From the NCBI GenBank assembly GCA_022376465.1, contig JACDTU010000032.1, forward strand, positions 62,001 to 126,000: a stretch of 64,000 bases of DNA, in the 5' to 3' direction. The notes under the pieces are model-generated. The model had not been told where the DNA came from and made no database searches. It saw only the letters and a program-made list of their open reading frames with translations. This document shows positions 13,001-23,933 of this stretch, piece by piece; position 1 is the stretch's first letter, and each line of letters starts with the position of its first letter. The DNA is from Cubamyces lactineus. Taxonomy: Eukaryota; Basidiomycota; Agaricomycetes; Polyporales; Polyporaceae. The translations under genes and the position numbers were made by a program.

Positions 13001-15258
13001 TCAGCCCTCAAGATCCGCAAGCCCTTCCTTGTCCAGCGGAAGATGCGCCTCCTCATCCTCTGAGCTCTCTTCCTCCTCCACAGAGCCCGCTGCTGCGGCA
13101 TCTCCACCGACGGGGAACGACGTCGCATCGTAGCGCTTTTTCTCGCGGAACGGATTGTTGCGAAACTCGCCCCGCTTGATGACCGCCGTCTGCGGAATTA
13201 TGCCCTTCGGGTTGAGATACTCGAGGTCGTGCCCCGCGTACGCGTCGATGGACCGAATCCACCCGTCAAAGCTATCGTTGAGGTTCTCATGATTAGCACA
13301 ATTGGAAGGCAAGACAGTACATGGCAGAGGGGGAAATTGAGAACACAAGACGCACATTCCGAACTGGTCCTCTATTGAGCGCATCTTCGAGTAGATGTGT
13401 TTTTGCTTGAACTCGTCGAGCTGCGCGCGATGCACCTCAAAATCGATCGGCGCGCGGTACTCCGGGTCGCTCGGCTGCAGCTTCTCGTTCACCGCGGCGA
13501 CGCGCCTGCTGTAGCTCTCGAAGATCGGGTACTCGAGCAGCAGCCCGAGCGCGGGCATCTTCGGCACGAACACCTGCCGCGGGCCATACATCTAGGAATA
13601 TGACATATAGCAACAGTCGGGTGGGCGAGCGGTGAACGGATTCAGGTCCGTGGGCATCAGCTAGGGAGGCAGAAATGAAAGGCGGAGACGCGAGTTACCT
13701 CCTCGATGATCTGTGGCGGTGTATTGGTTCGACATGAGAGCACGAGGGCGGATATCATCTTGCGCTTAGGAAGAGGCGATGTCAAACGACGGAAACTCAT
13801 ATAACTGGCGTGAACTTGCTTACAATCTGCACGCGGGTCAGACTCATTGCGTTTAAATGCAGCCAAATGGTGCACTGACCTGATGTAGCATGAAGCTCTG
13901 GCCGTGCAACAGGACTGCGATCCACTCTGTGTCGCCGTACACAGCAGGGTCTGAAATCTGACATGACATAGCTTAGCCTCAGCATGCGAGCCCCGGGCAG
14001 AAGACGAGGAGAGTGAGGGCGCACCTCTATTGATTTCAGGAACCTTTGACAGCTTCGATCACGGAAGTCTCTCCCCACAGTGAAATTGTGGAAGTTATGC
14101 GATCCCTCGAACTTCTTCGCGGTCTCTCTGAGCGCGGCGAGTTGCTCAGGTGTGATGCGGTATGCACGCTTCCGCTTCAGGTCGTCTTGCGGTGTCGCCG
14201 CAGCGTCCGCGTTCTCCCAGAACGAGTGCGATGCAGGCTCAGCACCTTGTGCCTTGAGCATGTTGTATAGTCCGCTTCCCGGTTTGGGTGGAATCATGAG
14301 ATATGAGGGGAAGAAGTACGTGTATTTGCGGCTGTCGCAAGTCCTGTTCGATCGCATATACGTTAACGCGGGCGGACGCGGTCGACAACGGAGGGAGAGT
14401 AACGGACGTTCTCGCGTTGAACGAGTTCTGCACTCGAATCTTTGGGTGCGTCAGATTGTGTGGTACAACAGACGAATGGAGAGGTACTCACAATGCCCCA
14501 TACTCTGATTTCGGGTGGCAGCTCCTCGTTGATTTTCGCGACAAGGTCGGGCACACCAGGTATCTCATTTATGAGCTTCATGGAGACCACATTCCCCGCG
14601 GCGTGCACTCCTGCATCTGTACGAGCAGCCCTGCCCAGCTTGACCTGCGCGCGACGGTCAAAGTTGGACAGCCAGACCTCGTAGCTTTGGACTCGCGCAC
14701 CTTCGTCGGGTTGTCCGAGTTGTCTTGCGAGACCGCACCCACTTTGATGAGAGCGTCAAACAACACTCCTTCTATGGTGCGTACCTTCGGATCGGGTTGA
14801 CTGCGATGCGCTCAGCACTTCTCTCCGTGAGCACTCGTGCGCGCGGGTATAAGTACGCACATTTGCATCCCGTTGTAACCATCTCCACAGAAGCCAATGA
14901 GTAGAGCGCAAGCTCGCTTAGGTAGCCGGGGGGCTTTCGGTTCGCTGTTGTCTGGTGTGCGAACCTCCTCGCCCTCCGCACGAGTGCCTCTTCGGCGGTT
15001 GCGGTCGGACTCCTTGCCCTTTCCCTTCTTTCCCTTCTGTTTTTGACCCTTCTTTCCGTCGCCGCGCTTATCTGCCTGTTCCTTGGCACCCTCCGCTTCC
15101 TCTACGTTTTCGGTAGGAGCAGTGTCTGGTTGTTCAGGCTTTGCGCGTTTGGCTGCGGTAGACGCGTCGTCTATTTCCTCTGTCTGAGGCCTCTTCAAAT
15201 TGGATGTATTGGGTGCCGCCGGGGCATCGGGCAGAGAGCCGGGAGGGTCGACCTCCAT
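13001..15258 (-). CDS. PUS1: tRNA pseudouridine synthase PUS1-like
   Basis: TruA-family pseudouridine synthase of the Pus1 type; converts uridines to pseudouridine in tRNAs and some other RNAs, mainly in the nucleus. Ten exons give 551 residues: 15258-14861, 14800-14701, 14644-14492, 14439-14408, 14343-14025, 13957-13880, 13824-13826, 13764-13699, 13591-13356, 13271-13001. All phases close. The first ~110 residues are Lys/Glu-rich and NLS-like. [19 protein letters not shown] opens the domain. [17 protein letters not shown] carries the catalytic Asp, about residue 176. [16 protein letters not shown] and SFMLHQIRKMI are further family blocks. The Ile of HQIRKM is supplied by a 3-nt exon. The acidic C-terminus [16 protein letters not shown] is typical of fungal Pus1. 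The start is the ATG giving [11 protein letters not shown]. Confidence 0.93.
13824..13826 (-). other. PUS1: 3-nt microexon (ATT, Ile) of PUS1
   Basis: On the minus strand the sequence reads CAG | 53-nt intron (GTCAGT...CTGAC...GTGCAG) | ATT | 59-nt intron (GTAAGC...TTGAC...CTAAG) | CGC. The three bases supply the conserved Ile in the family motif HQIRKM. Skipping them would still keep frame but would delete that residue. Confidence 0.7.
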
Positions 15259-16081
15259 GCTGAATGATCGACAGAGTGGTACTTGCAGGATTTTGTTGTA
15301 GTGCCAATCAGGCGAGGTCCCAAAACACGACCGGAGGTAGGTAGAGGGTCTGAGAAAGAGAGGAGAGGGAGAAGAAGGAAGCAAGTAAAGTCCTCGTAGT
15401 GGAAGAAGTCTGGAGACCCTGCACATGCCATGAGCGCCTGCCGACGGACGCACTCCAATTCAACATTCGGCGGCTTCGCTTGCTCTCTCGGACGGCGGTC
15501 CAGCAGCGGGTAGTCATGGCGGGAATGCGCCGTCTGGTATTGACCATATATTGTACAGAGAATGGCAGACACAGGTCGTACAGAACGAAGGAGATGGACA
15601 TCGACCAAGTCTAAGGAGGTATGTACATACAGACTGCCGAGCGCGTACTTGTTGCGTACTAGGTTGTACTGCGATCAAAGTGCACATCCTCCGTGTAGTA
15701 GATGATAACTTGCGTGCCTCATGGGGGACCACCGGTACCGTCGTACAATGCAGACCACGAGGCCTCCTAGACTCCAATACGCGCGCAGAGATGAGAACTT
15801 ACCGGGTCGGCATTAGTACGTATAGATGACCGCCGGAGCTTCGCAACGGCGACTATCACATCGTGCTTACTTACATGTCTAGCACGAAGGGACGTCGAAC
15901 TGCCTGGCGGCAATATGAACGGAGCCATTAGCCTGAGTACCCCTGCAGTCAACCCGCCTGCCATCGCCAGCGAGTCGGGCCCATTCAGAGCGAGGACATT
16001 GTCTGAAACGATGCAGCCGCGTTCGTAAGTAGAGAGTCCCAGAACAACGGAGACCAACGAGGAGGACGAGAGGGCGTGCAT
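15195..16081 (-). CDS. Possible small hypothetical membrane-associated protein
   Basis: Tentative four-exon gene: 16081-15875, 15797-15714, 15668-15627, then 15533 onward. The first intron has GTAAGT and a perfect TACTAAT branch site. The second would be a 45-nt GC-AG intron (GCAAGT donor). The third is 93 nt, GTACAT...CAG. The reading gives SLAMAGGLTAGVLRLM, AYWSLGGLVVCIVRRYRW, YNLVRNKYALGSLY, then a polar stretch DYPLLDRRPREQAKPPNVEL and AGSPDFFHYEDF. One or two hydrophobic segments are visible. The last frame stays open to 15195, overlapping the PUS1 start on the same strand, so the 3' end is doubtful and an extra intron is likely. I do not recognise the family. It is divergent from the MTHFR gene. 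Confidence 0.4.
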
Positions 16082-16162
16082 GGGAGGGAGGACGTGGGGA
16101 AGAAGAGAGCGGGGTTTCAGTCGATTCAAGGACTTTTGTAATGGGCGTCTAAGTACGGCGCG

Positions 16163-16169
16163 TATAAAT
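16163..16169 (+). promoter_or_regulatory. TATA-like box of methylenetetrahydrofolate reductase gene
   Basis: TATAAAT about 178 nt upstream of the ATG, followed by a pyrimidine-rich stretch (16230-16290) typical of fungal core promoters. Confidence 0.45.
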
Positions 16170-16340
16170 TACTTATGTCCAAGCGCTGGCACGATTTCGA
16201 ATATCCCTTCACTTGACTCCGTCCACTCGACGGGCTTTCTCCTAGCCCTCCCCTTCCTCTGACTCCTCCTCCCGCTTCCCTCTCCTCCCTCAAAACATAT
16301 ATTTTCCATTAATTCCTGTCCTTAACGCTCACGAGTAATC

Positions 16341-18561
16341 ATGAAGATCAGCCAGAAGATTGAGCAGGCCGCTAAAGAAGACCGTATCTGGTGGTCCTTT
16401 GAGTATTTCCCACCGCGGACAGCGCAGGTGAGCTAGACTGATCCCGAGCGGCCGCCGCCCACCCTTTTTGCGTCTTTCTAACCAGCACATGCTTCCTGCA
16501 GGGTCTCCAAAACCTCTTGGACCGTATAGAGCGCATGCGCGCATTGGGCCCAGAGTTCATTGACATCACATGGTAAGCCATTCTAGCAAAATCAAAATCA
16601 AGCAGACGCACCCAACTATAGACTCAGGAACGCCGGAGGGAGGACTTCAGAACTCACGTCAGAACTTGTCAAGACGTGTCAGAAGCTTATTGGTATAGAG
16701 ACATGCATGCACCTGACATGCACGGCTATGCCAAGGGTCAAAGTAGACATCGCACTGCGAGTAAGTACTCCATCCGCTGGCTTGAAGGCCGTATACTCGG
16801 GTAGCGCATCGTGCGCGTGCACTTCGTGCGGCCTGAAATACAGAGACTACCGTGGGTGAGGTTCTCATCGCGCTCCCTTTAGGAAGCAAAAGAACACGGC
16901 TGCCGTAACATCCTGGCACTCCGCGGTGATCCACCGGTCGGCAAGGAATGGGAGCCTGTGGATACCGGTTTTCGCTACGGCGTTGATCTTGTGCGCTACA
17001 TCCGCGCCCAGTATGGCGACTACTTCGACGTCTCGGTCGCGGGCTACCCGCAGACACACCGTCTTCCTCCTGAAGAGGCTGCGCGCGAGATGGGATACTT
17101 GAAGGAGAAGGTCGACGCGGGCGCGAACTTCATCTTCACGCAGATGTTCTACGACGTAGACATGTTCATCGACTGGGTGAAGGCCGCGCGAGCGGCTGGC
17201 ATCACCGTTCCCATCGTCCCGGGAATCATGCCCATACAGACTTGGAACGGGTTCCAGAAGGCGACGTCGCTCGCGAAAATCACCGTGCCGCAGTCGTTCC
17301 TGGACGCGCTCGAGCCGCACAAGAACAACGACGAGAAAGTGCGCGAGATTGGCACGAAGCTCGTCGCGGACATGTGCAGGCGCATTCTTGCCGCAGATAT
17401 CGGGATCAGGGGTCTACACTTCTACACCATGAACCTGGAGAAGGGCTGCCGTCTGCTTCTGGAGGAATTGAACCTTGTCCCGCGTATCGAGGTTATTAAA
17501 CCCCTTCCTTGGAGACAGGTACGTGTTCCCCCTTTTCCCCACATGCACCTGAGAATGCACAGCGCTGATCACTCATGCAGTCACTCACGCCAAACCGCCG
17601 TACCGAGAACATTCGTCCTATCTTCTGGGCGAACCGCACCCGCTCCTACCTTTCCCGGACAGAGAACTGGGACGAGTACCCGAACGGCCGGTTTGGTGAC
17701 TCGCGCTCACCCGCGTACGGTGAACTCGACGGGTACGGTGTCTGGATCAAGCAGACGAAGGAGGACGCGCTCAGGCTCTGGGATACCCCCACGAGCATCG
17801 ACGATATCCGCAGGCTCTTCGCTCAGTTCTGTCAGGGCAAGCTTGAGGCGCTGCCCTGGTCGGACGGTGCACCGTCGAGCGAGACGTCGGTCATTGCACC
17901 GCAGCTGGCGAAGCTCAACGAGCTCGGCTTCCTCACGATCAACTCGCAGCCTGCCGTCGATGGTGCCCGCAGTGACGACCGGATACACGGCTGGGGTCCC
18001 GCCAACGGGTATGTATACCAAAAGGTACGTACCAACCTTTCCGCTACGTCGCACTATTATGAACACACTCCGTCGCAGGCATATCTCGAGTTCTTCGTCT
18101 CGCCAGAGCTCCTCGACATGCTCATCCCTCACATCGAGCGCGACATCAACATCACCTACTACGTGATCAACAACCGCGGCGATCTCCGCACGAACACGCA
18201 CTCGGACGGGCCCAACGCCGTCACATGGGGCGTCTTCCCTGGCAAGGAGATCATCCAGCCCACGATCGTCGAGGCGATCAGCTTCATGGCGTGGAAGGAC
18301 GAGGCATACGAGCTCGGCCGGCTGTGGGCCAAGTTCTACGAGCCCGGCTCGGCGACGCGCCAGCTCATCGACGGGATCATGGACACGTACTACCTCGTGA
18401 ACGTCGTGCACAACGACTACAAGCGGCCCGACGCGATCTTCGAGCCCTTCTTTAAGGCCGGTGCCGAGTATGCCGCCAAGTACGGTTCTGCGCCCCAGCT
18501 GCCGACGATGAACGGCGCGAATGGGCACGCAAACGGTCATGCGATCGGACACGCCAATTAG
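16341..18561 (+). CDS. MET13: Methylenetetrahydrofolate reductase
   Basis: Reduces 5,10-methylene-THF to 5-methyl-THF for methionine synthesis; cytosolic FAD enzyme. Six exons: 16341-16427, 16502-16572, 16628-16760, 16883-17518, 17581-18024 and 18079-18561, giving 617 residues. The catalytic barrel begins WWSFEYFPPRTAQGLQNL with Glu21 at the position of the family's catalytic glutamate. DITWNAGGRTSEL, CMHLTCTAM, NILALRGDPPVGKEW (about 106-120), VAGYPQTH, FIFTQMFYDVD and GIMPIQTW follow in order. The C-terminal regulatory domain begins after RIEVIKPLPWR, with FWANRTRSYLSRTENWDEYP, and includes HGWGPANGYVYQKAYLEFFV and NTHSDGPNAVTWGVFPGKEI. The closing GHANGHAIGHAN is low complexity. Sequence is closer to yeast Met13 than to Met12 as far as I can judge by eye. 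Confidence 0.95.
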
Positions 18562-19436
18562 ATGCCCCCAACCCCTTCCCATCATCTTCTGGACTCCTTC
18601 CCTGCTCTCATCTTCTCGCAACCTGGAAATTTCAACATTTGCCTCTGCTCTGTTTTCCTCCTTACATGATGACCGGCGTCGCCCACCACAGCGGCGCCCA
18701 TAAATGACAGTTCAACATACTGTCAGCCCACGGTTGGCTTGCTCTATGTTTTTCCCAGCATTGCTTACCGGGTTCAACCCCCGTCGCTCCTTTCTGCTGC
18801 TTCCTGCTGCTCTCTCTCTTCGGCATCTATCTCCATCCACCATCTGCCTCCTCTCATTTATATCGCCCTCGCCTTATTACCACCACCGCATAACGTCGTC
18901 TCAAACACACCACTCGCATGAACTCTCTCGCATGTATCATCAACTGCATCAACTGCATCGTCCACGGACACCCCCTTTCCCCCACGCCTGTCCTCCTGCA
19001 GCGGGACGCCATTTAGCTCACTGTAGGAACTCTGCATCCAACTGCATGTATCTTATTACTCTCTTCTCTGTTTCGACGACGTAGAGGTCGAGTGTAAAAC
19101 ATATATGACTCGTCACGGAATCATCGTGCTTCTTCTGCCATAGTCTGGTCAATAAACGCCTGATCCGCGTAGTCTCAAGCCTGCCGCAGTAGCGACCTCC
19201 CACCAGCCCGTCATCTTGCAAAACACTCAAGTTCAACTTCAAGAATATGTCGCAGGTACTGGTATATATGTCGAAATATTACGAGATACTAAATACACCT
19301 CCCCATCACCTCGCGCTGCACGAGAGCACACAATCAAAGAATACGCGGGCATATACAATAGGGAATACCGATGCGTGTCACGCTAACAAACAAACCTGCC
19401 GAACAGGCCCACAGATACCGATATGTGCAGTCATGT
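18562..19436. other. Convergent intergenic region
   Basis: Lies between the 3' ends of the MTHFR and ELMO genes, so it should hold both 3' untranslated regions. Pyrimidine-rich near 18760-18960. No gene supported. Confidence 0.5.
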
Positions 19437-22400
19437 TCACGCCGGCGCGTCGTACGCCAGGTCGGAAAAGAAGAAATCGCTGTTCCCCGGCGGCGGGCCA
19501 GCCACGAGGCCGCTCGGGATGTCCACTCGTTCCCCAGACAGGTCTGCAAAGCGCGGTTGTGTGAGCACCAAGCCCGATGGGCGGTAGCGCGACGGACGTA
19601 CCTAGGAGTTTGATCTTCAACCCGATCTCCGTCAAGGCCTGCACGAACAGCTCCGTCTCCTGCGACGCGACGTGCCCGCCGTCCCGCCGGAGCATGTTCA
19701 GGCCGTCCGTCCAGTCCGCCCAGCGAGCCTGGTCGGGCGCGATCTGGTCGGCGAGCGAGCCCCCGGTGGTGCTAAGCAGAGAGAAGGAGAGGGGGGAGGC
19801 GAGCATGGGCGAGCTCGCGCCGAGCGGGATGTCGGCCTGGTCGCGCTGGATGTGCGGGAAGGGCGCGCAGGTGCCCGTGGCGACTTCGCTGATCATGGCG
19901 ATCTCGATGCGCTCGGTGAGGTCTTCGAGCCCTTTGCGGACGGGGAACTTGACGGCGCTGTCGACGTAGTGGAGGTATTTCAGTCCGGCGTCCTTGTCAT
20001 TGCGCGTCAGTGGTGAAGCCACAACAGGTTTATCCGTGGCTACATACCAGTCGGAGGAAGCGCCAAGGTCGTGTTGGACGCCGCATGGTATCACGAGGAA
20101 CAGTCGTAGCAAGGGGGATACCGTTCATGAACCAAGCACCTTCGAGCAGGCAGTGGATTCGTTGCTGCCGTACGAACTCATAGGACTCCTTATACAGCTT
20201 GGCTCGCAGGTTTCTTCAGGCGCAGCATGGGTGTAAGCCGTTGCTCTTCTTATGGAAGTTGAGTACGCACCGTATAGGGATCTTGCTCATGATGTCATCT
20301 TCCATCTCAAGTTCCTGCATCTGGCGATCTCGAACGGCACGGTACTCGCTCTCGAGGAACTCCTGCTCGACCTCGTGCCACGGACGGATATTTTCTCGTT
20401 TCAGGGCGACCTTGACTCTGCACACAGAAAAAGGCTCAGCCATGCGCAACCAGGTGGCGATGCAAGTCAGAAGAGAGAAGCACGTACTGGCTCCTCGTCA
20501 AGGCGACGAGGCGGGGAAAGTCGTCGGTCGACGCGCCGCTCTCGTTCCACATCCGGAGGAAGAAATGCAGCGCCAAGGAGTGCACTTTGTGGAAGTTGAG
20601 GAAGAATGGCTGGAACGTCGTTGACGTCGAGTCTGCGGGGGGCGATGCGTGAGTAAAGTGATATCCATACGGATGGTCAACAGCGGGAGAAGACGTCGTA
20701 CATCCTGGCGCATATATAGCCCAGTGCTCCGCGAGCAGGTCGGTCACCTCGTTTGAGGCCTTGCCTATCGGACATCGCCGCTCTGCCGATCGACTGAGCT
20801 GCTCCTGCACAACCTGTCAAGAGTCGTCAGCGACAGCTGCAATATATCAGGGGTCGAGATTCCTACCTTGGCCCAGTAGTCGGGGTCTTTCTCGACAAAG
20901 TATTTCTGAGCGTCATCATCAGTCACCACTCGGACAGCCCCGATCTCTGCGCAACATACCAAACAATCCAAGCCTAGCACGCCGACCTCCCTGAACTCAT
21001 GTCCGATATCTTCCGTCTCGAAACCAAGCTTGCGCCACTTGATGGGCGTGATTGCGTCTTCTCGTTCTTCTTGGATCTTGCTCTTCTCCCAGATGAATTG
21101 GAGCGCTTGGTTGTGGAGGGGCTCGAAGTCCGGCTCGACCAGGGTAGTCTTCTTGCGAAAGGTGACGCGCACCATATTGGCTTGAAAGTCCAGAATGCAC
21201 GATGTTAGGTCTTCGATGGTATGTGAAGACATCAACCGCTATGATAGTCATGAGTACAGGTTTCACCATATTCAAATGGTGCGCATACAATGACGGCTTT
21301 CCGAACGTTGAGACGCTCGAGCTCAGCGATGAACTCGTCCCACCGAGGATCGCTTGCATGCGCCAATAGCGAATTGATCAACATCATACTGCAAACAGGT
21401 CAGAGTTCTCCTCGGCAGCTTGCCCGTTCTCACGTCACGTACCTGTATAGGGCCATCGTAGTATCTGCACTCCCCAATCGATTGACGACAGTTTCCAGCA
21501 GCCGCCTTTCTTTCCGCATCTGCTCGAAAACGACGTCGAAGCCATAACGATAAACCGAACCTGGGGGCGGGGAAGACGGGCCCTTGCTGGTGCTGGGGGC
21601 ATGCCCCGCATTCTGGCCGGAAGCGCTACTGGGATCTGCCTCGACGAGCTTCTTGAGGATTGCGGTTGCAGGGCGGCAGACATTGATCGGCGACTGTTCT
21701 GAGGATAGAATCTGGACCACTTTGAGTATGAACGAGTTGCCTAAGTTTGCCCAGCCGTAATCGAGCTCCATCAGATTCTGCATAGCTGTGAGAGCGTACT
21801 AGATAGATTTTCGTGAGTTTGGAGGGAATATGCGTAAGCAGTAGTATAGTACTGACAGCTAGTATATTTCCGTGCGCACTGTTGATGACTTCCATGAGCT
21901 CACGAAGGCCGTCTCGCTGCAGGAACTCGTTCGCGAATTGCTCTTCCTGTGGCTTTTCATCAGAAAATCTGGGATTTCTGGTGTGGCGCGTATACTCACT
22001 CGGATAAGCTTGCGGAGGGACGTCAGAGCAAGACCGAGCTTCGCATCGCTAGCACCACCGAGCTTCTCAACAATCTCCGCAGCTTCGATAGCAGGTGCAT
22101 TCACGAGCCTAGGTAGAATAAGGAAGATCAATACCACGTAGAACGAAATAGGGCGTCAAGTCATAGTTTAGCGGATCATCGATAGGTGTCCATGCGTAAA
22201 ACGGAGAGAAGGTACAGTAGAGCGGACTTACTTTAAGTTGACCTTGCCCTTGATCTTCTTCCTCAGGTTGTCATTCGTCACCAGCTCGTCATTCTCATCT
22301 CGTAGCGCATAGACAGCGGGGGGATCTTTCAGCTTCAAGCTGATGCACAGTTGGCGTATGACATCGTCGACAGACAGGCTAGGCTCGATCCGCGTCCGTA

Positions 22401-22545
22401 CAGTAAGGCCTTCCTTTGTGGTAACGTTGTTTGTGGGAACTAGGCCAGCCTTTGTATGCGAGGACTTGCCGTTCGTTTGAGGATTAGCGAGGGTCGGGGT
22501 GGTGGGCCTGCGCGAACCACCTTCCGCTGAGACGTCAGAGGACAT
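19437..22545 (-). CDS. ELMO/CED-12 family protein
   Basis: ELMO proteins bind DOCK-type exchange factors and help activate Rac in cytoskeletal and polarity control. Thirteen exons give 784 residues: 22545-22232, 22108-22000, 21946-21857, 21798-21443, 21388-21289, 21238-20960, 20905-20867, 20813-20702, 20632-20488, 20417-20271, 20213-20048, 19992-19602, 19543-19437. All phases close; introns are 50-123 nt. Order of parts: a ubiquitin-like N-terminal region with RTRIEPSLSVDDVIRQLC; an armadillo-like helical region (EFLQRDGLRELMEVINSAHG, YALTAMQNLMELDYGWANLG); the ELMO core from about residue 324 with RKLGFETEDIGHEFREVGVL and NFHKVHSLALHFFLRMWNES; a PH-like region with WRFLRLDAGLKYLHYVD; and a short tail with AGPPPGNSDFF resembling the Pro-rich DOCK-binding tail of animal ELMO. 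The start MSSDVSAEGG is the first ATG of the exon. Confidence 0.9.
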
Positions 22546-23871
22546 GGTCGGTCGTGATTAGCGCGCCTGGACGCTGCTATAAGAATGCGAAGTATAAGCT
22601 TTGACACGAAGCGTTTGGGAGCGATCAGCAGTGCAAGATGGCGAGGAGACGAAAGATTTCTCAGCGACTGGGTCCGACAGCGAAGCCAGTGATATAGTTT
22701 GAATGGCGTACGCAAAACGCGAGAAACGTACACGCCGAGTCTCGGTTACGCACAGAACGATTTGCCTAGGAACACGACGAGTGCGTCTTGTCTCCGCAGC
22801 CCACAACCAATCCAGCCACTCCGCCAACTTGCACTCATTGGAAGCGATTACTCACGGAAATTGTGGGAAGGGTTGCGCTACTTGGATAGCGAGGGGATAC
22901 ACTGCACGCGTATGGAGTAGGTTAGCGGCTAGGCACTTGGTCTTGTTAGGGCAGAATGATTCATGGATCAGATATGCGGAAAGGGGAACATTTACAATGC
23001 CCGCAATCACGGCCAGACGAGCAAATACAGTAGAAATATCTGTCCCGAATGGAGAATGCGCGTCTGGGGTGGCGAATCACCCACCTGGTTTGAACTTGGT
23101 ACGAGCACAATGTATAAGTTAATCCAGGGCAGGAGAGAGCATATCACGGCGGTCTGGAGACGAGGCAAGGAGAGAGCTGGCTGATGGGTATGAGGAAATA
23201 AGGATAGTAGGTGGTATAGCACGAAGGACAGTGGTATGGCGCGAAAGCAAGGGCGCTGCAGACCGGCGTTATATTCCCAGAGAAGAACCAGCGAGGACCG
23301 GAGTGTAAGGCACGGCACGCAGCACGAGAGAACCGCCGGAGAAGGCCTAGAGAGCGGAGAAGTCGAGTTGGCCGAGGCCGACAGCGACGAGGAGGTCAGG
23401 GTAGGGACGAAGGATGTGTCGGCGAGGGAAAGCCATCTCTCGACGTCGAGATGCCCCAGGTGCGATGCGCGGCACGGGCGCTTCCTGTCCTCTGATCGCT
23501 GCACCGCTCGTCCGCGCCACAACGCCCTCGCCTCCATCCCTCTCCATCCCCGACCACCACGACCATCATATGCTCCTGCCTATCCTACGAGTCTTTGCGC
23601 TCTACAATGATCACCTATGCTTTCTATCCAGCTGTTTATCGCGATGCAGGCTGATATTGTGCTTTTCTGATCAAGTCAAGAGCTGCGGTCGCCCCATGCT
23701 CTCAAAGCTTCCGTCGCCATTATATCACCATATGCACAAATTGACTAGGCTATATGCTCCCAAAGGTTACCAATGCGCAGGTAGCCTGAGAGCCTCGTTG
23801 GAAGCGTGCTTGGCGTGAGGTGCAGTTAGCTCAGAGGCTGACCATCGTCAGCCGCCATGCCGTCGACACAA
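22546..23871. other. Divergent intergenic region, no supported gene
   Basis: About 1.3 kb between divergent genes. On the minus strand at 22860-23440 there are hydrophobic, coding-like fragments (for example SLLPWINLYIVLVPSS and VFARLAVIAGIVNVPL) beside splice-like signals, but I could not join them into one frame. Promoters of both flanking genes must lie here. Confidence 0.45.
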
Positions 23872-23877
23872 TATAAG
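23872..23877 (+). promoter_or_regulatory. TATA-like box of the Ser/Pro-rich protein gene
   Basis: TATAAG about 60 nt upstream of the ATG at 23934. Confidence 0.4.
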
Positions 23878-23933
23878 TACTGTCAGATGTGGATGCCTCC
23901 GGGTATCACCTGCTCCTCTCCACTCATCCAAGC

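Noticed and set aside
17707..18621. 304-codon open frame on the minus strand
   Set aside because: Antisense to MTHFR exons 5 and 6; caused by the codon composition of a GC-rich gene. No start context or domain.
18755..18790. GGTTCAACCCC resembling a tRNA B box
   Set aside because: No acceptor stem, anticodon arm or A box can be folded around it.
22860..23540. Possible minus-strand membrane protein, with hydrophobic fragments and splice-like signals
   Set aside because: The fragments lie in different frames and candidate introns were too short or ran into stops; no consistent model found.
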